Below are positions 35,090-43,204 of a DNA stretch of 64,000 bases, in pieces. Origin of the DNA: CAZTHL01 sp964613585 (GTDB lineage: Bacteria; Pseudomonadota; Alphaproteobacteria; DSM-16000; Inquilinaceae). A program made the position numbers and the translations under genes. The notes beneath the pieces were generated by a model. The model was not told the origin of the DNA. It ran no database searches and saw only the letters and a list, made by a program, of their open reading frames with translations. Location: NCBI GenBank assembly GCA_964613585.1, contig CAZTHL010000004.1, forward strand, positions 1-64,000, read 5' to 3'. Numbering within the stretch: the first letter of the stretch is position 1; every line of letters begins with the position of its first letter.

Positions 35090-35605
35090 ATGACCCGGAT
35101 CTTTGCTACCGGCGGACGGGCCGGACGCGGCGCGGCGCGGGCCGTCCTCGGCCTGCTGCTTGCCATGCCGGCCTCGGCCGAGGACGCGACCGCGGAGCCT
35201 GCCGAACCACCCACCCAGGTGTGCGAGGCCGTGCTGCTGGCCGACTGCGTGCGGCGCCAGGACACGTGGCGGCCAATCGATGGGCCCGCGTCGGCGGCCG
35301 CTGCCGCCGACCTCGATGGGCCCGTCTCGGCGGCCGCTGCCGCCGACCTCGATGGGCCCGTCTCGGCGGCCGAGGCCGCGGACGAGACGAATCACCCGGC
35401 GGAGTCCGGCGCGGCCGACCCGGGCGCCGCCGCCAACGGTGAAGGCCCCGGCGGTCCGCCGCCGGTCGACGAGATCACTCAACGGAAGCGTGAACTGCGG
35501 GAGGCGGTCGACACCCTCGGCCTCGAGGACCGCGTGACGGTGGAGCGGTCGGCCGACGGCGACTCCCTGCGCCTCATCCTTCCGAGCGACTCAGCGCACC
35601 CGTAA
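35090..35605 (+). CDS. Secreted Ala/Pro-rich protein with in-frame 12-residue repeats
   Basis: This 171-residue protein has a signal peptide (AARAVLGLLLAMPASA), then TQVCEAVLLADCV with two Cys, then copies of DGPVSAAAAADL (a 36-base DNA repeat, two to three units from base 35280), a Gly/Pro-rich linker and a charged C-terminal domain RKRELREAVDTLGLEDRVTVER. It is probably periplasmic. I do not recognise a family. The repeat is likely to vary in copy number without breaking the frame. Confidence 0.65.
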   Translation: MTRIFATGGRAGRGAARAVLGLLLAMPASAEDATAEPAEPPTQVCEAVLLADCVRRQDTWRPIDGPASAAAAADLDGPVSAAAAADLDGPVSAAEAADETNHPAESGAADPGAAANGEGPGGPPPVDEITQRKRELREAVDTLGLEDRVTVERSADGDSLRLILPSDSAHP

Positions 35606-35720
35606 GCCTCGCCGAAGCGTGTGTCGAAATGCCATGATGTGTCGTTCCGGCTGACACGAGGATGGGGCGGACCGTGGGTGGAGGCGAGGCCCCGGCATTT
35701 CGGAGCCTCGCGCCGGCCGC

Positions 35721-35921
35721 TCAGCGGTTCGCCTGATCGCTCGGCGACACCACGATCGGCTGGAACTCGCCGCACCAGTCGGATGCGTCAACGCGCGGCC
35801 AGCGGGTGTCGGTCGGGGTCGCCGCGGCCCCCGCTGATCGTGCCCCTTCCGACGGATGCGGTGCATAGCGACGGCACTGCGAATCGTTCTTGAACCAGAA
35901 GCGGCATTGTCCACAGGTCAT
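35721..35921 (-). CDS. Small Cys-rich protein
   Basis: This 66-residue protein has the pattern MTCGQCRFWF...CRRYAPHP...RWPRVDASDWCGEF. The four Cys and the WP...DWCGEF ending recur in small uncharacterised proteins of Alphaproteobacteria and phages and suggest a bound metal. No partner gene is evident. Confidence 0.7.
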   Translation of the reverse strand: MTCGQCRFWFKNDSQCRRYAPHPSEGARSAGAAATPTDTRWPRVDASDWCGEFQPIVVSPSDQANR

Positions 35922-36957
35922 TTGAGGAACTCCTCACTGTATCACGCCCAGAATCCTACAACAGGCAGCCCACGAGGTGCGTTCCTCTTGCAAATCATTC
36001 TCATAGTTCATCATCATGAGTGATTGAGTGCAAAATATTTCAAAGATCAATTGTCTTGCATGCCGATAGCGAGTGCTGGCCAGACAGAGCTCAACATCTC
36101 GAACTCATGACAACCCGAAATCATTGAGCGGCCTGTTGCGACGTTTCAATTCCGTTGGCCAATGAACACCGTTGCTCGGCCTGGGATGGCGGGGCCTGCT
36201 TTCGAGCTCGATCAACGGGTACAGGATCTCAGCGTCGAGCCTGTGGCCTGATCTGTGATGTCCAAGCGTTCTGGGCGGGGGATCGCGGCGCCGGCGGTCA
36301 AGGCATGCCGGGCGCCGCGGTCGGCGTCGACGATGCGCTGGTGTCGGGCTCCCCCGCAGGCCGGTCCGACCGCCTCAGGTGGAAGCGCTCTCGGACCCCT
36401 CCGGTCCGGCTCGGTCGGCGCGCGAGCAGGCGGACCGCGTCATCCCCTGGAGCGCCATCGGCCGGTCCGGACGAGCGCGGCAGGTTGACCCGGGCCCCCT
36501 TACTCGCGAGACGCTGAACCGACGACGGCAACGCATCCTGCCGGTGTGCCGCACCTGGTCGCGCGACTCGACGCCCGAGGATCGGCACCATCGCGACAGC
36601 CCTTCTGTCGACTACTGACTGTGGTGTTTGTCACGCAATATTGGTGGGCGGCGGATCTGCTCGACGCTCGCGTCCTGCAAGATGCGTCATCGAATGTAAC
36701 CATTCAATTTTCCGCTTGCCACAATCAGTCTTCCCAAAGATGCCGCCTTGGTGTCTGGCAATGCGGCATGGCGGTAATGGAACGGCAAGCTTTCCGGCGG
36801 ATTTACCTTGGTCGGGACTTCCCTTGAGGTATCGAAGTAAGCCAATTTTAATGGGGTGATGGTGTCGTATCGGCGTGCGGAGGGTGCCACCCCACATCGG
36901 AGGGGGAGGTTCGACGGAGAGCGAGGGCCACGGGCACGGCGTGGCCGGGAGCGGGCG
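35922..36957. other. AT-richer intergenic island
   Basis: Parts of this 1 kb stretch (35930-36180 and 36610-36890) are much less GC-rich than the rest of the window. It contains a Fur-like half site (GCAAATCATTCTCAT, 35990-36004) but no credible gene on either strand. It may be a relic of acquired DNA. Confidence 0.4.
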
Positions 36958-38169
36958 ATGAGGATCCGGAACATGCTTAGGCGGGTCGCGGCGGGCCTTC
37001 TATTGGTCTCGGCCGTGCCGGGCCTTGCCGTCGGAGGCGCCCTCGATCCGGCGCCGCGCCTCGACCTGGCGCCGCTCGGGCCGGCGGCGCTGTCGACCGC
37101 GGGCCTTGAACGGGCCATCGCCGATCTGCAGGCGGTGGCCTCGGCCGGCGGCTTCGTCCGCGTGCCGAATGGCGAGACGCTGGAGCCGGGGGACCGGCAC
37201 GCCGCGGTGTCGGCGCTCGCCCGGCGCCTCGCGCAGTCCGGCGACCTCACGGCCGGCGAGGCCGCCGAGCGGCGCGATCCCGAGCGTTACGACCCGGTGC
37301 TGGCCGCGGCGGTGCGGCGCTTCCAGGCCCGCCACGGGCTGGCGGTGGACGGCGTCGTCGGCCCGAACACGCTCGCCCGCCTCAACGAGAGCGCGGAATC
37401 GCTGATCGCCCGGGCGACTGTCAACATGGCGCGCCAAGCGGCGGCGCCGAGCCTGCCCATGAGCCGCCACATCGTGGTCAACGTGCCGGCGTTCGAGCTG
37501 CGTGCCTATCGGCAGGGAAGGCCCGTGTTGACCATGAAGGTGGTGGTCGGGCGGACCAGCCGGGCCACGCCCGAGATGTCGGCGCCGATGACCCATCTCG
37601 TGGTCAACCCGAGCTGGACCGTGCCCGCGGGCATCCTTCGCAAGGACGTGGCGCGCCACATGCTGGAGGACACCGGCTACCTGGCATCCCATGCCCTGCG
37701 TCTGATCGGTGGCGATGCCGGGCGCGATCCGCTGGCGCTTGACTGGCAGGCCATCCGCGAGGGTCGCCAGCACGTGGCCTTGCGCCAGGGGCCGGGCCCG
37801 ACCAACCCGCTCGGCCGGTTCCGCTTCCAGCTGCAAAACGATCTGGCGATCTACCTTCACGACACGAGCGATCCGCACCTGTTCGCCCGGGCGGAGCGGA
37901 CGTTCAGCTCGGGCTGCGTGCGCGTTGAGCGGCCCTGGGACCTCGCCGAGTTCGTCGCCGAGGGGGTGGCCGAGCCCTGGCGCGACTGGGCGCGGAGCAG
38001 CGCATGGCGGACCCGGTGGGTGCCGCTGCCGGAGCCGATCCCGGTGCGCCTGGAATATCGGACGGTGTGGGTCGACGAGGACGGCGTGCTGCAGGTGCGC
38101 AAAGACGTCTACGGTCGCGACCGCCGCGATCTGCTGGCCGAAGGCCCGGCCGCCGACATCCCGGGCTAG
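36958..38169 (+). CDS. L,D-transpeptidase with peptidoglycan-binding domain (YcbB/LdtD type)
   Basis: The 403-residue protein has a signal peptide (MLRRVAAGLLLVSAVPGLAVG), a PG-binding domain near residues 110-140 (VRRFQARHGLAVDGVVGPNTLARLN) and a YkuD domain with HDTSDPHLFARAERTFSSGCVRVERP, which holds the catalytic His and Cys. Such enzymes form 3-3 cross-links or attach proteins to peptidoglycan. The ATG at 36958 follows GGGAGCGGG. Its TAG is the first triplet of an interspersed palindrome. Confidence 0.92.
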   Translation: MRIRNMLRRVAAGLLLVSAVPGLAVGGALDPAPRLDLAPLGPAALSTAGLERAIADLQAVASAGGFVRVPNGETLEPGDRHAAVSALARRLAQSGDLTAGEAAERRDPERYDPVLAAAVRRFQARHGLAVDGVVGPNTLARLNESAESLIARATVNMARQAAAPSLPMSRHIVVNVPAFELRAYRQGRPVLTMKVVVGRTSRATPEMSAPMTHLVVNPSWTVPAGILRKDVARHMLEDTGYLASHALRLIGGDAGRDPLALDWQAIREGRQHVALRQGPGPTNPLGRFRFQLQNDLAIYLHDTSDPHLFARAERTFSSGCVRVERPWDLAEFVAEGVAEPWRDWARSSAWRTRWVPLPEPIPVRLEYRTVWVDEDGVLQVRKDVYGRDRRDLLAEGPAADIPG

Positions 38170-38239
38170 CCTGTTTCCACGTTGATGCGGAATCGGCACC
38201 GGCGCCGAGTCCGCGCCCGGCGGAAACGCCTGTCTCTAG
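38167..38239. repeat. Interspersed GTTTCC element, copy D (full palindrome, supplies a stop codon)
   Basis: TAGCCTGTTTCC...GCGGAATCGGCACCGG is followed by CGCCGAGTCCGCG...GCGGAAACGCC. Both arms are present over about 70 bases. The initial TAG ends the L,D-transpeptidase gene. Confidence 0.7.
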
Positions 38240-38444
38240 CCAAGGCGCCGCCGCCATGGAGGGCGGGCGTTCCCGCCCGCCCTGAAAGAGGCAGCGGTAG
38301 GACGCCGCCGCTCCTCCCGTAGGCGGGTGGCGGCGGCCGTGATGGGGCAGCGGCGTCCGCGCCACGCGGGTGCCACGGTGGCGGGCGAGGACGCCCACCC
38401 TCCGACGCCGGGCTGCTGCGTACCCACCGTCTGCCCTGCCCGGG

Positions 38445-38894
38445 TCATCCGGGAACCAGGGTTTCGGTGGCGCCGTCCCCCCGCGGCGCCGACGCCGCAG
38501 GCTCGAAGCAGCGGCCGATCAGCTCGAGCGCCAGGGCGACGGTCTCGACGTGCCATGCCTGCCATTCGAGAGCGATCGCCAGCACGGCCCCGTCCGCCCG
38601 CCGACGCGCCAGATCGTCGATGATGTCCAGGATCAATCCCTCGTCCCGGGTCAGCGCGCTATCCTCGGGGGCGTTGAACAGCAGTGGCCGCCGGGCGGCC
38701 GCGCTGGTCAGCGCCATGGCGTGGCCGAACGCCTCGAGCCGGTGCTCGAGCCCAAGCTGCGCGAACAGGCGCCGAAGGTCGGCGTCGAGGGCCGCGTCGC
38801 CGTCGCGTGCGTGGACCCACAAACGCATGGCGCGCAGCAGCGGGGCGGTCGCGCCGGCGGGAGGGCAGGCAGGATGGACGGTGCAAGGGAACAT
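38445..38894 (-). CDS. Unknown protein, paralogue of the next gene upstream
   Basis: This 149-residue helical protein shares the layout of the 165-residue protein encoded just upstream: LLRAMRLWVHARDGD here and LLWAIRLWVIGQRSG there, each followed by a (T/S)xDE..IL.I helix and a Trp-containing C-terminal helix. Here the middle segment is LTRDEGLILDIIDDLARR. It has no signal peptide. Downstream of a Fur-like site together with its paralogue, it is likely iron-responsive. I do not recognise the function. Confidence 0.65.
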   Translation of the reverse strand: MFPCTVHPACPPAGATAPLLRAMRLWVHARDGDAALDADLRRLFAQLGLEHRLEAFGHAMALTSAAARRPLLFNAPEDSALTRDEGLILDIIDDLARRRADGAVLAIALEWQAWHVETVALALELIGRCFEPAASAPRGDGATETLVPG

Positions 38895-38964
38895 GCCGGT
38901 GTCTCCGACGCCCACGGTGCCGCCCGGGGTCGGGCCCGGGCGGGTGGCCGGCAGGCGCCCGCGC

Positions 38965-39462
38965 TCAGTGGACGGTGATGCTGGTGTCGTCGGCCGGCCG
39001 CTGTGGCGCCGTTGGCGTGGGCGCCTCGACCTCGACCGCCAGGTCATGGCCGGCGGCCCACCAGACCGCGGTCAGACGGTACGCCAGCGCGATGATCTCG
39101 CTGACCCCGGCCCGGTCGAAATGCTCGGGCACCAGCCTGGCCAGAGCGGAGAATTGCCCCTGCTGGGCGAGGGCGAGGATGCGGAGGATCCGCTGCTCGT
39201 CCGGAGTCATCTGCCGGCAGCAGGGCGCCCGGGTGATCAGCTTTTGCTTGGACCAGCGGCCAAGCGTGCCGAGGAACTCGTCGAGCAGGGCGCAGGGGTT
39301 GCGGATGCCGCTCTTGGCATATTCCTGCTCGATGACGGCGGTCACCGGCGTGCCCGACCGCTGGCCGATGACCCACAGGCGGATCGCCCATAAAAGTTGC
39401 CGGGCCGCCGGGCTCAAGCCCACTCGCACCATCTCCGGCTCGAAACTGTCTTCGTCGCCCAT
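38965..39462 (-). CDS. Unknown protein divergent from the iron-transport operon
   Basis: The 165-residue soluble helical protein contains QLLWAIRLWVIGQ, a CCRQMTPDEQRILRILALAQ segment with two adjacent Cys, and YRLTAVWWAAGHDL. GGGGAGC precedes the ATG at 39462. It is transcribed away from the iron operon, with a perfect Fur-like palindrome 34 bases before its start. Its paralogue follows 70 bases downstream. The pair may be regulators or accessory factors of iron uptake; the only evidence for this is position. Confidence 0.7.
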   Translation of the reverse strand: MGDEDSFEPEMVRVGLSPAARQLLWAIRLWVIGQRSGTPVTAVIEQEYAKSGIRNPCALLDEFLGTLGRWSKQKLITRAPCCRQMTPDEQRILRILALAQQGQFSALARLVPEHFDRAGVSEIIALAYRLTAVWWAAGHDLAVEVEAPTPTAPQRPADDTSITVH

Positions 39463-39495
39463 CGGTGCTCCCCTCGCTTCGTGTGCATGCGCGAA

Positions 39496-39516
39496 TGAGA
39501 ATGCGAATCATTCTCA
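39496..39516. promoter_or_regulatory. Fur-like operator in the divergent iron-locus promoter
   Basis: TGAGAATG and CATTCTCA form a perfect inverted repeat around CGAAT. It resembles the Fur/Irr-type GAGAATNATTCTC box and lies between divergent genes, so one site could control both directions. Confidence 0.75.
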
Positions 39517-39700
39517 GCCGCAAGCGAGAAACCATGTAGGGCATAATGGATTGGCCAAGCTGTGGCGGATTTGTCCGGATTTCGGCGCCGGCATGAGACA
39601 ATCGGTCGCAGCCCGGCCGGCTTGATGTCATGAACGCGCGGTATCGGCGTCCCGCTGGTTGCAATATCCCTCAATGGCGTCGTCGCGGAGGATGGCCGAC

Positions 39701-40918
39701 ATGCGCTGGCCGCGGTACCTGCATACGCTGCTGCTGACCGCCGTGCTGCTGCTCGGGCCGCCCGTCATGGCGGCCGCCCAGAACGGCAGCCCCGACGAGG
39801 TCTATCGGGAGCTCTCGGTGGCTCTCGGGGAGGCGGCCGAGCGATACGAGGCCGGCGACCGGGACGAGGCCAAGGGCATCGTCGAGGATGCCTTTTTCGA
39901 CCAGTACGGGCGGATCGAGACACGCATCCGCAACACGCTCTCGGCGAGCCGCGACGCGGCGCTGGAGCATCAGTTCAACACAATCCGCCGGAGCATGGCC
40001 GACGGCATGGCGGCGATCGAGGTCCTCGCCCTGATCGATGCGTTGGATGGCGACCTTCGCGCGGTGGCCGAAGATCTGTTGGCGAGCGCGGCGGAACGGC
40101 CGGCCGTCGCGGTCGACCCCGCGGCGGCGCTGGCGGCGTCGGATCCCTACTGGCAGCCGGTGGCCGAGCAGATCTTCGAGGACTTGGCCGAGGCGTTGGC
40201 GGCCTACGGCGAAGGCGACGTGGCGCGGGCGGCCGCGCGGATCCGCGACGCGCAGTACAGCGGCTACAAGAACTCGCTCATGGAGGCGGCGGTGCGCACC
40301 AACGTCTCCCAGGCCGAGGACGCGGCGATCAACAGCGGGCTGCGACGCCTGGTGACGGCCATGCAGGCGGGCGCCCCGGTCGCGGAGGTCGCCGGGGTGG
40401 TCGACGACGTGCGCGGGCGCATCGCCGGAGTGCTGCCGGACCTGCCGGTGCCGGAGCGGGCCCGCGTCGACAACGCCGCGCAGTCGGCCTCGGCCCGGGA
40501 GCGCTGGCGTGAGGCGGCGGCGGCGCTGGATCGCGGGCTGGCGCGGCTCGAGGCCGGGCCCGGCGCGGTCGCCGCCGCCCAGGCGCTTTACTTCGAGGAG
40601 TATGTGGACAGCGGCCTGGAGGCGGCCGTCGGCGAGCGGGCGCCGGCGCTGCAGGCGGCGATCGGCCAGCGCTGGACCGACCTTGTCGAGGGCTTGGCGC
40701 AGCCGGCGATGGCCGGAACGGCTCTTGAGGCGGAGACGGAAATGCTTCGCGCCGGCTTGGCACAGGCGCTCGAGGCCGCGTTGGCGCCGCCCGACAGCCT
40801 TGGCCGTCGGCTGCGACAGTATGGCCCGGTGGTGGCGGGGCTGCTGGTGCTGAGCCTCGGCGTGGTGCCGCTGGCGCGCCGGCTCAGCCGTCGGAGGTCC
40901 GGGGAAGCCGCGTCGTGA
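39701..40918 (+). CDS. FTR1-like periplasmic iron protein with three helical repeats and no permease domain
   Basis: This 405-residue protein has a signal peptide (TLLLTAVLLLGPPVMAAAQ), then three repeats of an about 100-residue helical module: YEAGDRDEAKGIVEDAFFDQYGR.., YGEGDVARAAARIRDAQYSGY.. and LEAGPGAVAAAQALYFEEYVDSGLEAAV. The pattern (A.Y..GD...A...I..AY) is that of the extracytoplasmic N-terminal region of bacterial FTR1 iron permeases. The seven-helix permease with REGLE motifs is absent; only one membrane helix near the C-terminus anchors it (VVAGLLVLSLGVVPLARRL). The start at 39701 has GGAGG nine bases upstream. It is the first gene of the iron operon. Confidence 0.75.
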   Translation: MRWPRYLHTLLLTAVLLLGPPVMAAAQNGSPDEVYRELSVALGEAAERYEAGDRDEAKGIVEDAFFDQYGRIETRIRNTLSASRDAALEHQFNTIRRSMADGMAAIEVLALIDALDGDLRAVAEDLLASAAERPAVAVDPAAALAASDPYWQPVAEQIFEDLAEALAAYGEGDVARAAARIRDAQYSGYKNSLMEAAVRTNVSQAEDAAINSGLRRLVTAMQAGAPVAEVAGVVDDVRGRIAGVLPDLPVPERARVDNAAQSASARERWREAAAALDRGLARLEAGPGAVAAAQALYFEEYVDSGLEAAVGERAPALQAAIGQRWTDLVEGLAQPAMAGTALEAETEMLRAGLAQALEAALAPPDSLGRRLRQYGPVVAGLLVLSLGVVPLARRLSRRRSGEAAS

Positions 40919-41085
40919 GCGGTGTCGACGCGGCGCGCGGCATCTGGCCACCGCGTATGCATAGCCTCACAACCTTGTTCTGGTGGCGCTCTGTGTCTAC
41001 CCCTTCGCGAAATCTTTACCAAAGGTTTCGTTGCCAACCGGCTCCTCCAGTGGGATAATCGTCGGGTTACGTTTGGGAGCACCTG

Positions 41086-41610
41086 ATGCGAATGATTATG
41101 ATTCTCAGCGCGGCCGCGCTGTTGACCTCTGCCTCTGCCCTGGGCCAGGACGAGTTCGAGGAATTCCCCGCCGGCGACCCGGTCGAGGTCAACCACATGG
41201 AGATCGCCGCGGTCTACCTGATGGCGGTCGACATGGAGCCGCGCGGCGTGATGCGTCCGGCCTCGCAGTCCGACATCCACCTGGAGGCCGACATCCACGC
41301 CACCCCGGGCAACCCCAACGGCTTCGGCGCCGGCGAGTGGATCCCCTATCTCGAGGTCGAGTTCGAGCTGACCAACCGCGACACGGGGGAGACCCAGAGC
41401 GGCGTCCTGCTGCCCATGGTGGCCGTGGACGGGCCGCACTACGGCAACAACATCACCATGGCCGGGCCCGGCACCTACGACCTGACCTTCACGGTCTACA
41501 ATCCAGAGGTGAACGGCTTCGCCCGCCACACCGATGCCGCCACCGGGGTTGAGGGCTGGTTCGAGCCGTTCACGGTTGACTACAGCTTCGACTACGTGCC
41601 GGTGCAATAG
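41086..41610 (+). CDS. P19/FtrA-type periplasmic iron-uptake protein
   Basis: The 174-residue protein has a signal peptide and the family pattern VNHMEIAAVYLMAVDMEP, SDIHLEADIHA, YLEVEFELTNRDTG and DGPHYGNNI, which include the Met and His metal ligands of the P19/Tp34 family. These proteins bind Cu or Mn and promote Fe(II)/Fe(III) uptake with an FTR1-type permease (FtrABCD, FetMP, Campylobacter p19). A Fur-like sequence overlaps codons 1-7. It is followed by the DUF2318 gene. Confidence 0.92.
   Translation: MRMIMILSAAALLTSASALGQDEFEEFPAGDPVEVNHMEIAAVYLMAVDMEPRGVMRPASQSDIHLEADIHATPGNPNGFGAGEWIPYLEVEFELTNRDTGETQSGVLLPMVAVDGPHYGNNITMAGPGTYDLTFTVYNPEVNGFARHTDAATGVEGWFEPFTVDYSFDYVPVQ
41087..41107 (+). 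promoter_or_regulatory. Possible second Fur box overlapping the P19 start codon
   Basis: TGCGAATGATTATGATTCTC has GAAT and ATTC arms seven bases apart and shares GAAT/ATTCTCA with the box at 39496. It also encodes the first seven residues, so the similarity may be partly coincidental. Confidence 0.4.
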
Positions 41611-41728
41611 CGGCGGCAGGTCGCGCAGGGTCCGTTTCACCTCCCTCGGGCCGCCGCAGCGAGGCGGCGGCCGTTCCTCCGACATCCGGGCCGGCCTCGG
41701 GAGAGGCCCGCCCGCCGGCGACGCGCCC

Positions 41729-43174
41729 ATGTTCGCCTTCATCGCCAATCTGCTTCACGCGGCGGTGCCGCTGGCGCTGCTGCTTGGCCTGGTTCCGGCC
41801 CTCGGCCGGGACGCGCGGCAGAGCCCGTCGATGGGGGCGGGCGTGGCCGCCGCGCTGATCGGCGTCGGGCTCGGACTGGTCGCCTTCCTGCTGGCGACCG
41901 AGCAGGGTTTGGCGATCGAGGCGCGCACCCTGCTCCGCTCGGTGGCACTGCTCGTGCTGTGGCTGGCCACCGCCGGGCTCATCCTGTCGCCGGCCCTGGA
42001 TGGTCGCGGCGCCGCGGGCGGCCCGATCCGCGGCCTGATCGTCGGCGGCGCGCTGGCGGCCCTGATGCTGGTCGGCGCGCAGGGCGGCTTCGACTTCCTG
42101 TGGCGCTCGCAGGACCAGTCGCTGACCGCGACCCTGGTGCTGAACACCGAGTTGATCGTCAATCTGGGCGCCCTTCTCGTCACCGGCGCCGGCCTGATCG
42201 TGCTGACCGCCGTGGTGGCGCATCTGGGCCGCCGGATCGGCACCGCGTGGTGCGCCGGGCTGCTGCTCGTCGCGGCGGCGGGGCTGTCGGTCGCCTGGAT
42301 CGCCGACATCATGCTCGGGCTGTTCCAACTCGACCGGCTCGAGGTGACCCGCGCCGCCCTGGCGTTCGTCGCCAAGGTCACCAACGCCGCGCCGGTCCTG
42401 ACCTACGGCCTGCTCGGCCTGGCGCTGGCCATGGCGCTGGTGTTCGCCCGAGGGCGCCGGCCGATCGCGCCGGGTGCGCTCGACGGGCTGCCCCGGCCCG
42501 AGCGCCGCAAGCTGCTGAGCCGGCGTCGCGGCGAGCGGCAGTGGCTCAGCGCCGGCGCCGCGACCGCGGGGGCCATGGTGCTGGCGCTCGTCTACTACGA
42601 CGCGTACGCCTCACGACCGCCGTCGATCTCCGAGCCGGAGCCGGTGACGCCCGGCGCCGACGGGGTGGTCAGCATCGCCATCGACGAGGTCGTGGACGGT
42701 GATCTTCACCGGTTCAGCTATGTCGCCGGTGACGGCCATCTGATCCGCTTCTTCCTGATCAACAAGCTTGATGAGGCCAACGCGCAGATCGCCGTGGTTC
42801 TGGACGTCTGCGAGATCTGCCCGGACTGGGGCTACATCAAGATCGACAACACGGTGATGTGCCTGCCGTGCGGCTCGCGCGTGCTGATCCAGACGCTCGG
42901 CCGGCCGGGCGGCTGCAACCCGATCCCGCTCGAGCACGAGGTCCGCGACGGCCGGATCCAGATCCGCGCGGCCGCGCTCGACGCCGGCGCGCCGTACTTC
43001 TCGACGATCGTGCCGGTGGAGGTCATCGATCCGGTGACCGGTGGGACGGTCGTCAACACGGAGGCGCCGCACCGGTACCAGTACCGCGGCAAGCAATACT
43101 ATTTCGAGGGCCGCGAGTCCTATGAGCGGTTCCGCGAGGATCCCGAGCGCTACCACCAGCCCGACAGCGCATAG
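41729..43174 (+). CDS. DUF2318 membrane protein with C-terminal YHS-like domain
   Basis: The 481-residue protein has about seven to eight N-terminal membrane helices, then a periplasmic or cytoplasmic DUF2318 domain with two CxxC pairs (DVCEICPDWGYIKI and MCLPCGSRV), then YQYRGKQYYFEGRESYERF, a YHS-type metal-binding fold without the usual Cys residues. A DUF2318 protein is encoded beside P19 in the Campylobacter cluster (cj1660), where it is thought to assist iron reduction or transfer. The ATG at 41729 begins MFAFIANLLHAAVPLAL. Confidence 0.85.
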   Translation: MFAFIANLLHAAVPLALLLGLVPALGRDARQSPSMGAGVAAALIGVGLGLVAFLLATEQGLAIEARTLLRSVALLVLWLATAGLILSPALDGRGAAGGPIRGLIVGGALAALMLVGAQGGFDFLWRSQDQSLTATLVLNTELIVNLGALLVTGAGLIVLTAVVAHLGRRIGTAWCAGLLLVAAAGLSVAWIADIMLGLFQLDRLEVTRAALAFVAKVTNAAPVLTYGLLGLALAMALVFARGRRPIAPGALDGLPRPERRKLLSRRRGERQWLSAGAATAGAMVLALVYYDAYASRPPSISEPEPVTPGADGVVSIAIDEVVDGDLHRFSYVAGDGHLIRFFLINKLDEANAQIAVVLDVCEICPDWGYIKIDNTVMCLPCGSRVLIQTLGRPGGCNPIPLEHEVRDGRIQIRAAALDAGAPYFSTIVPVEVIDPVTGGTVVNTEAPHRYQYRGKQYYFEGRESYERFREDPERYHQPDSA

Positions 43175-43204
43175 GCCGGTCCGGCCCGCGAGGGAGAAAG
43201 TGTC

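Noticed and set aside
36155..36900. Several short frames in the AT-richer island
   Set aside because: None has a ribosome site, family pattern or consistent codon use.
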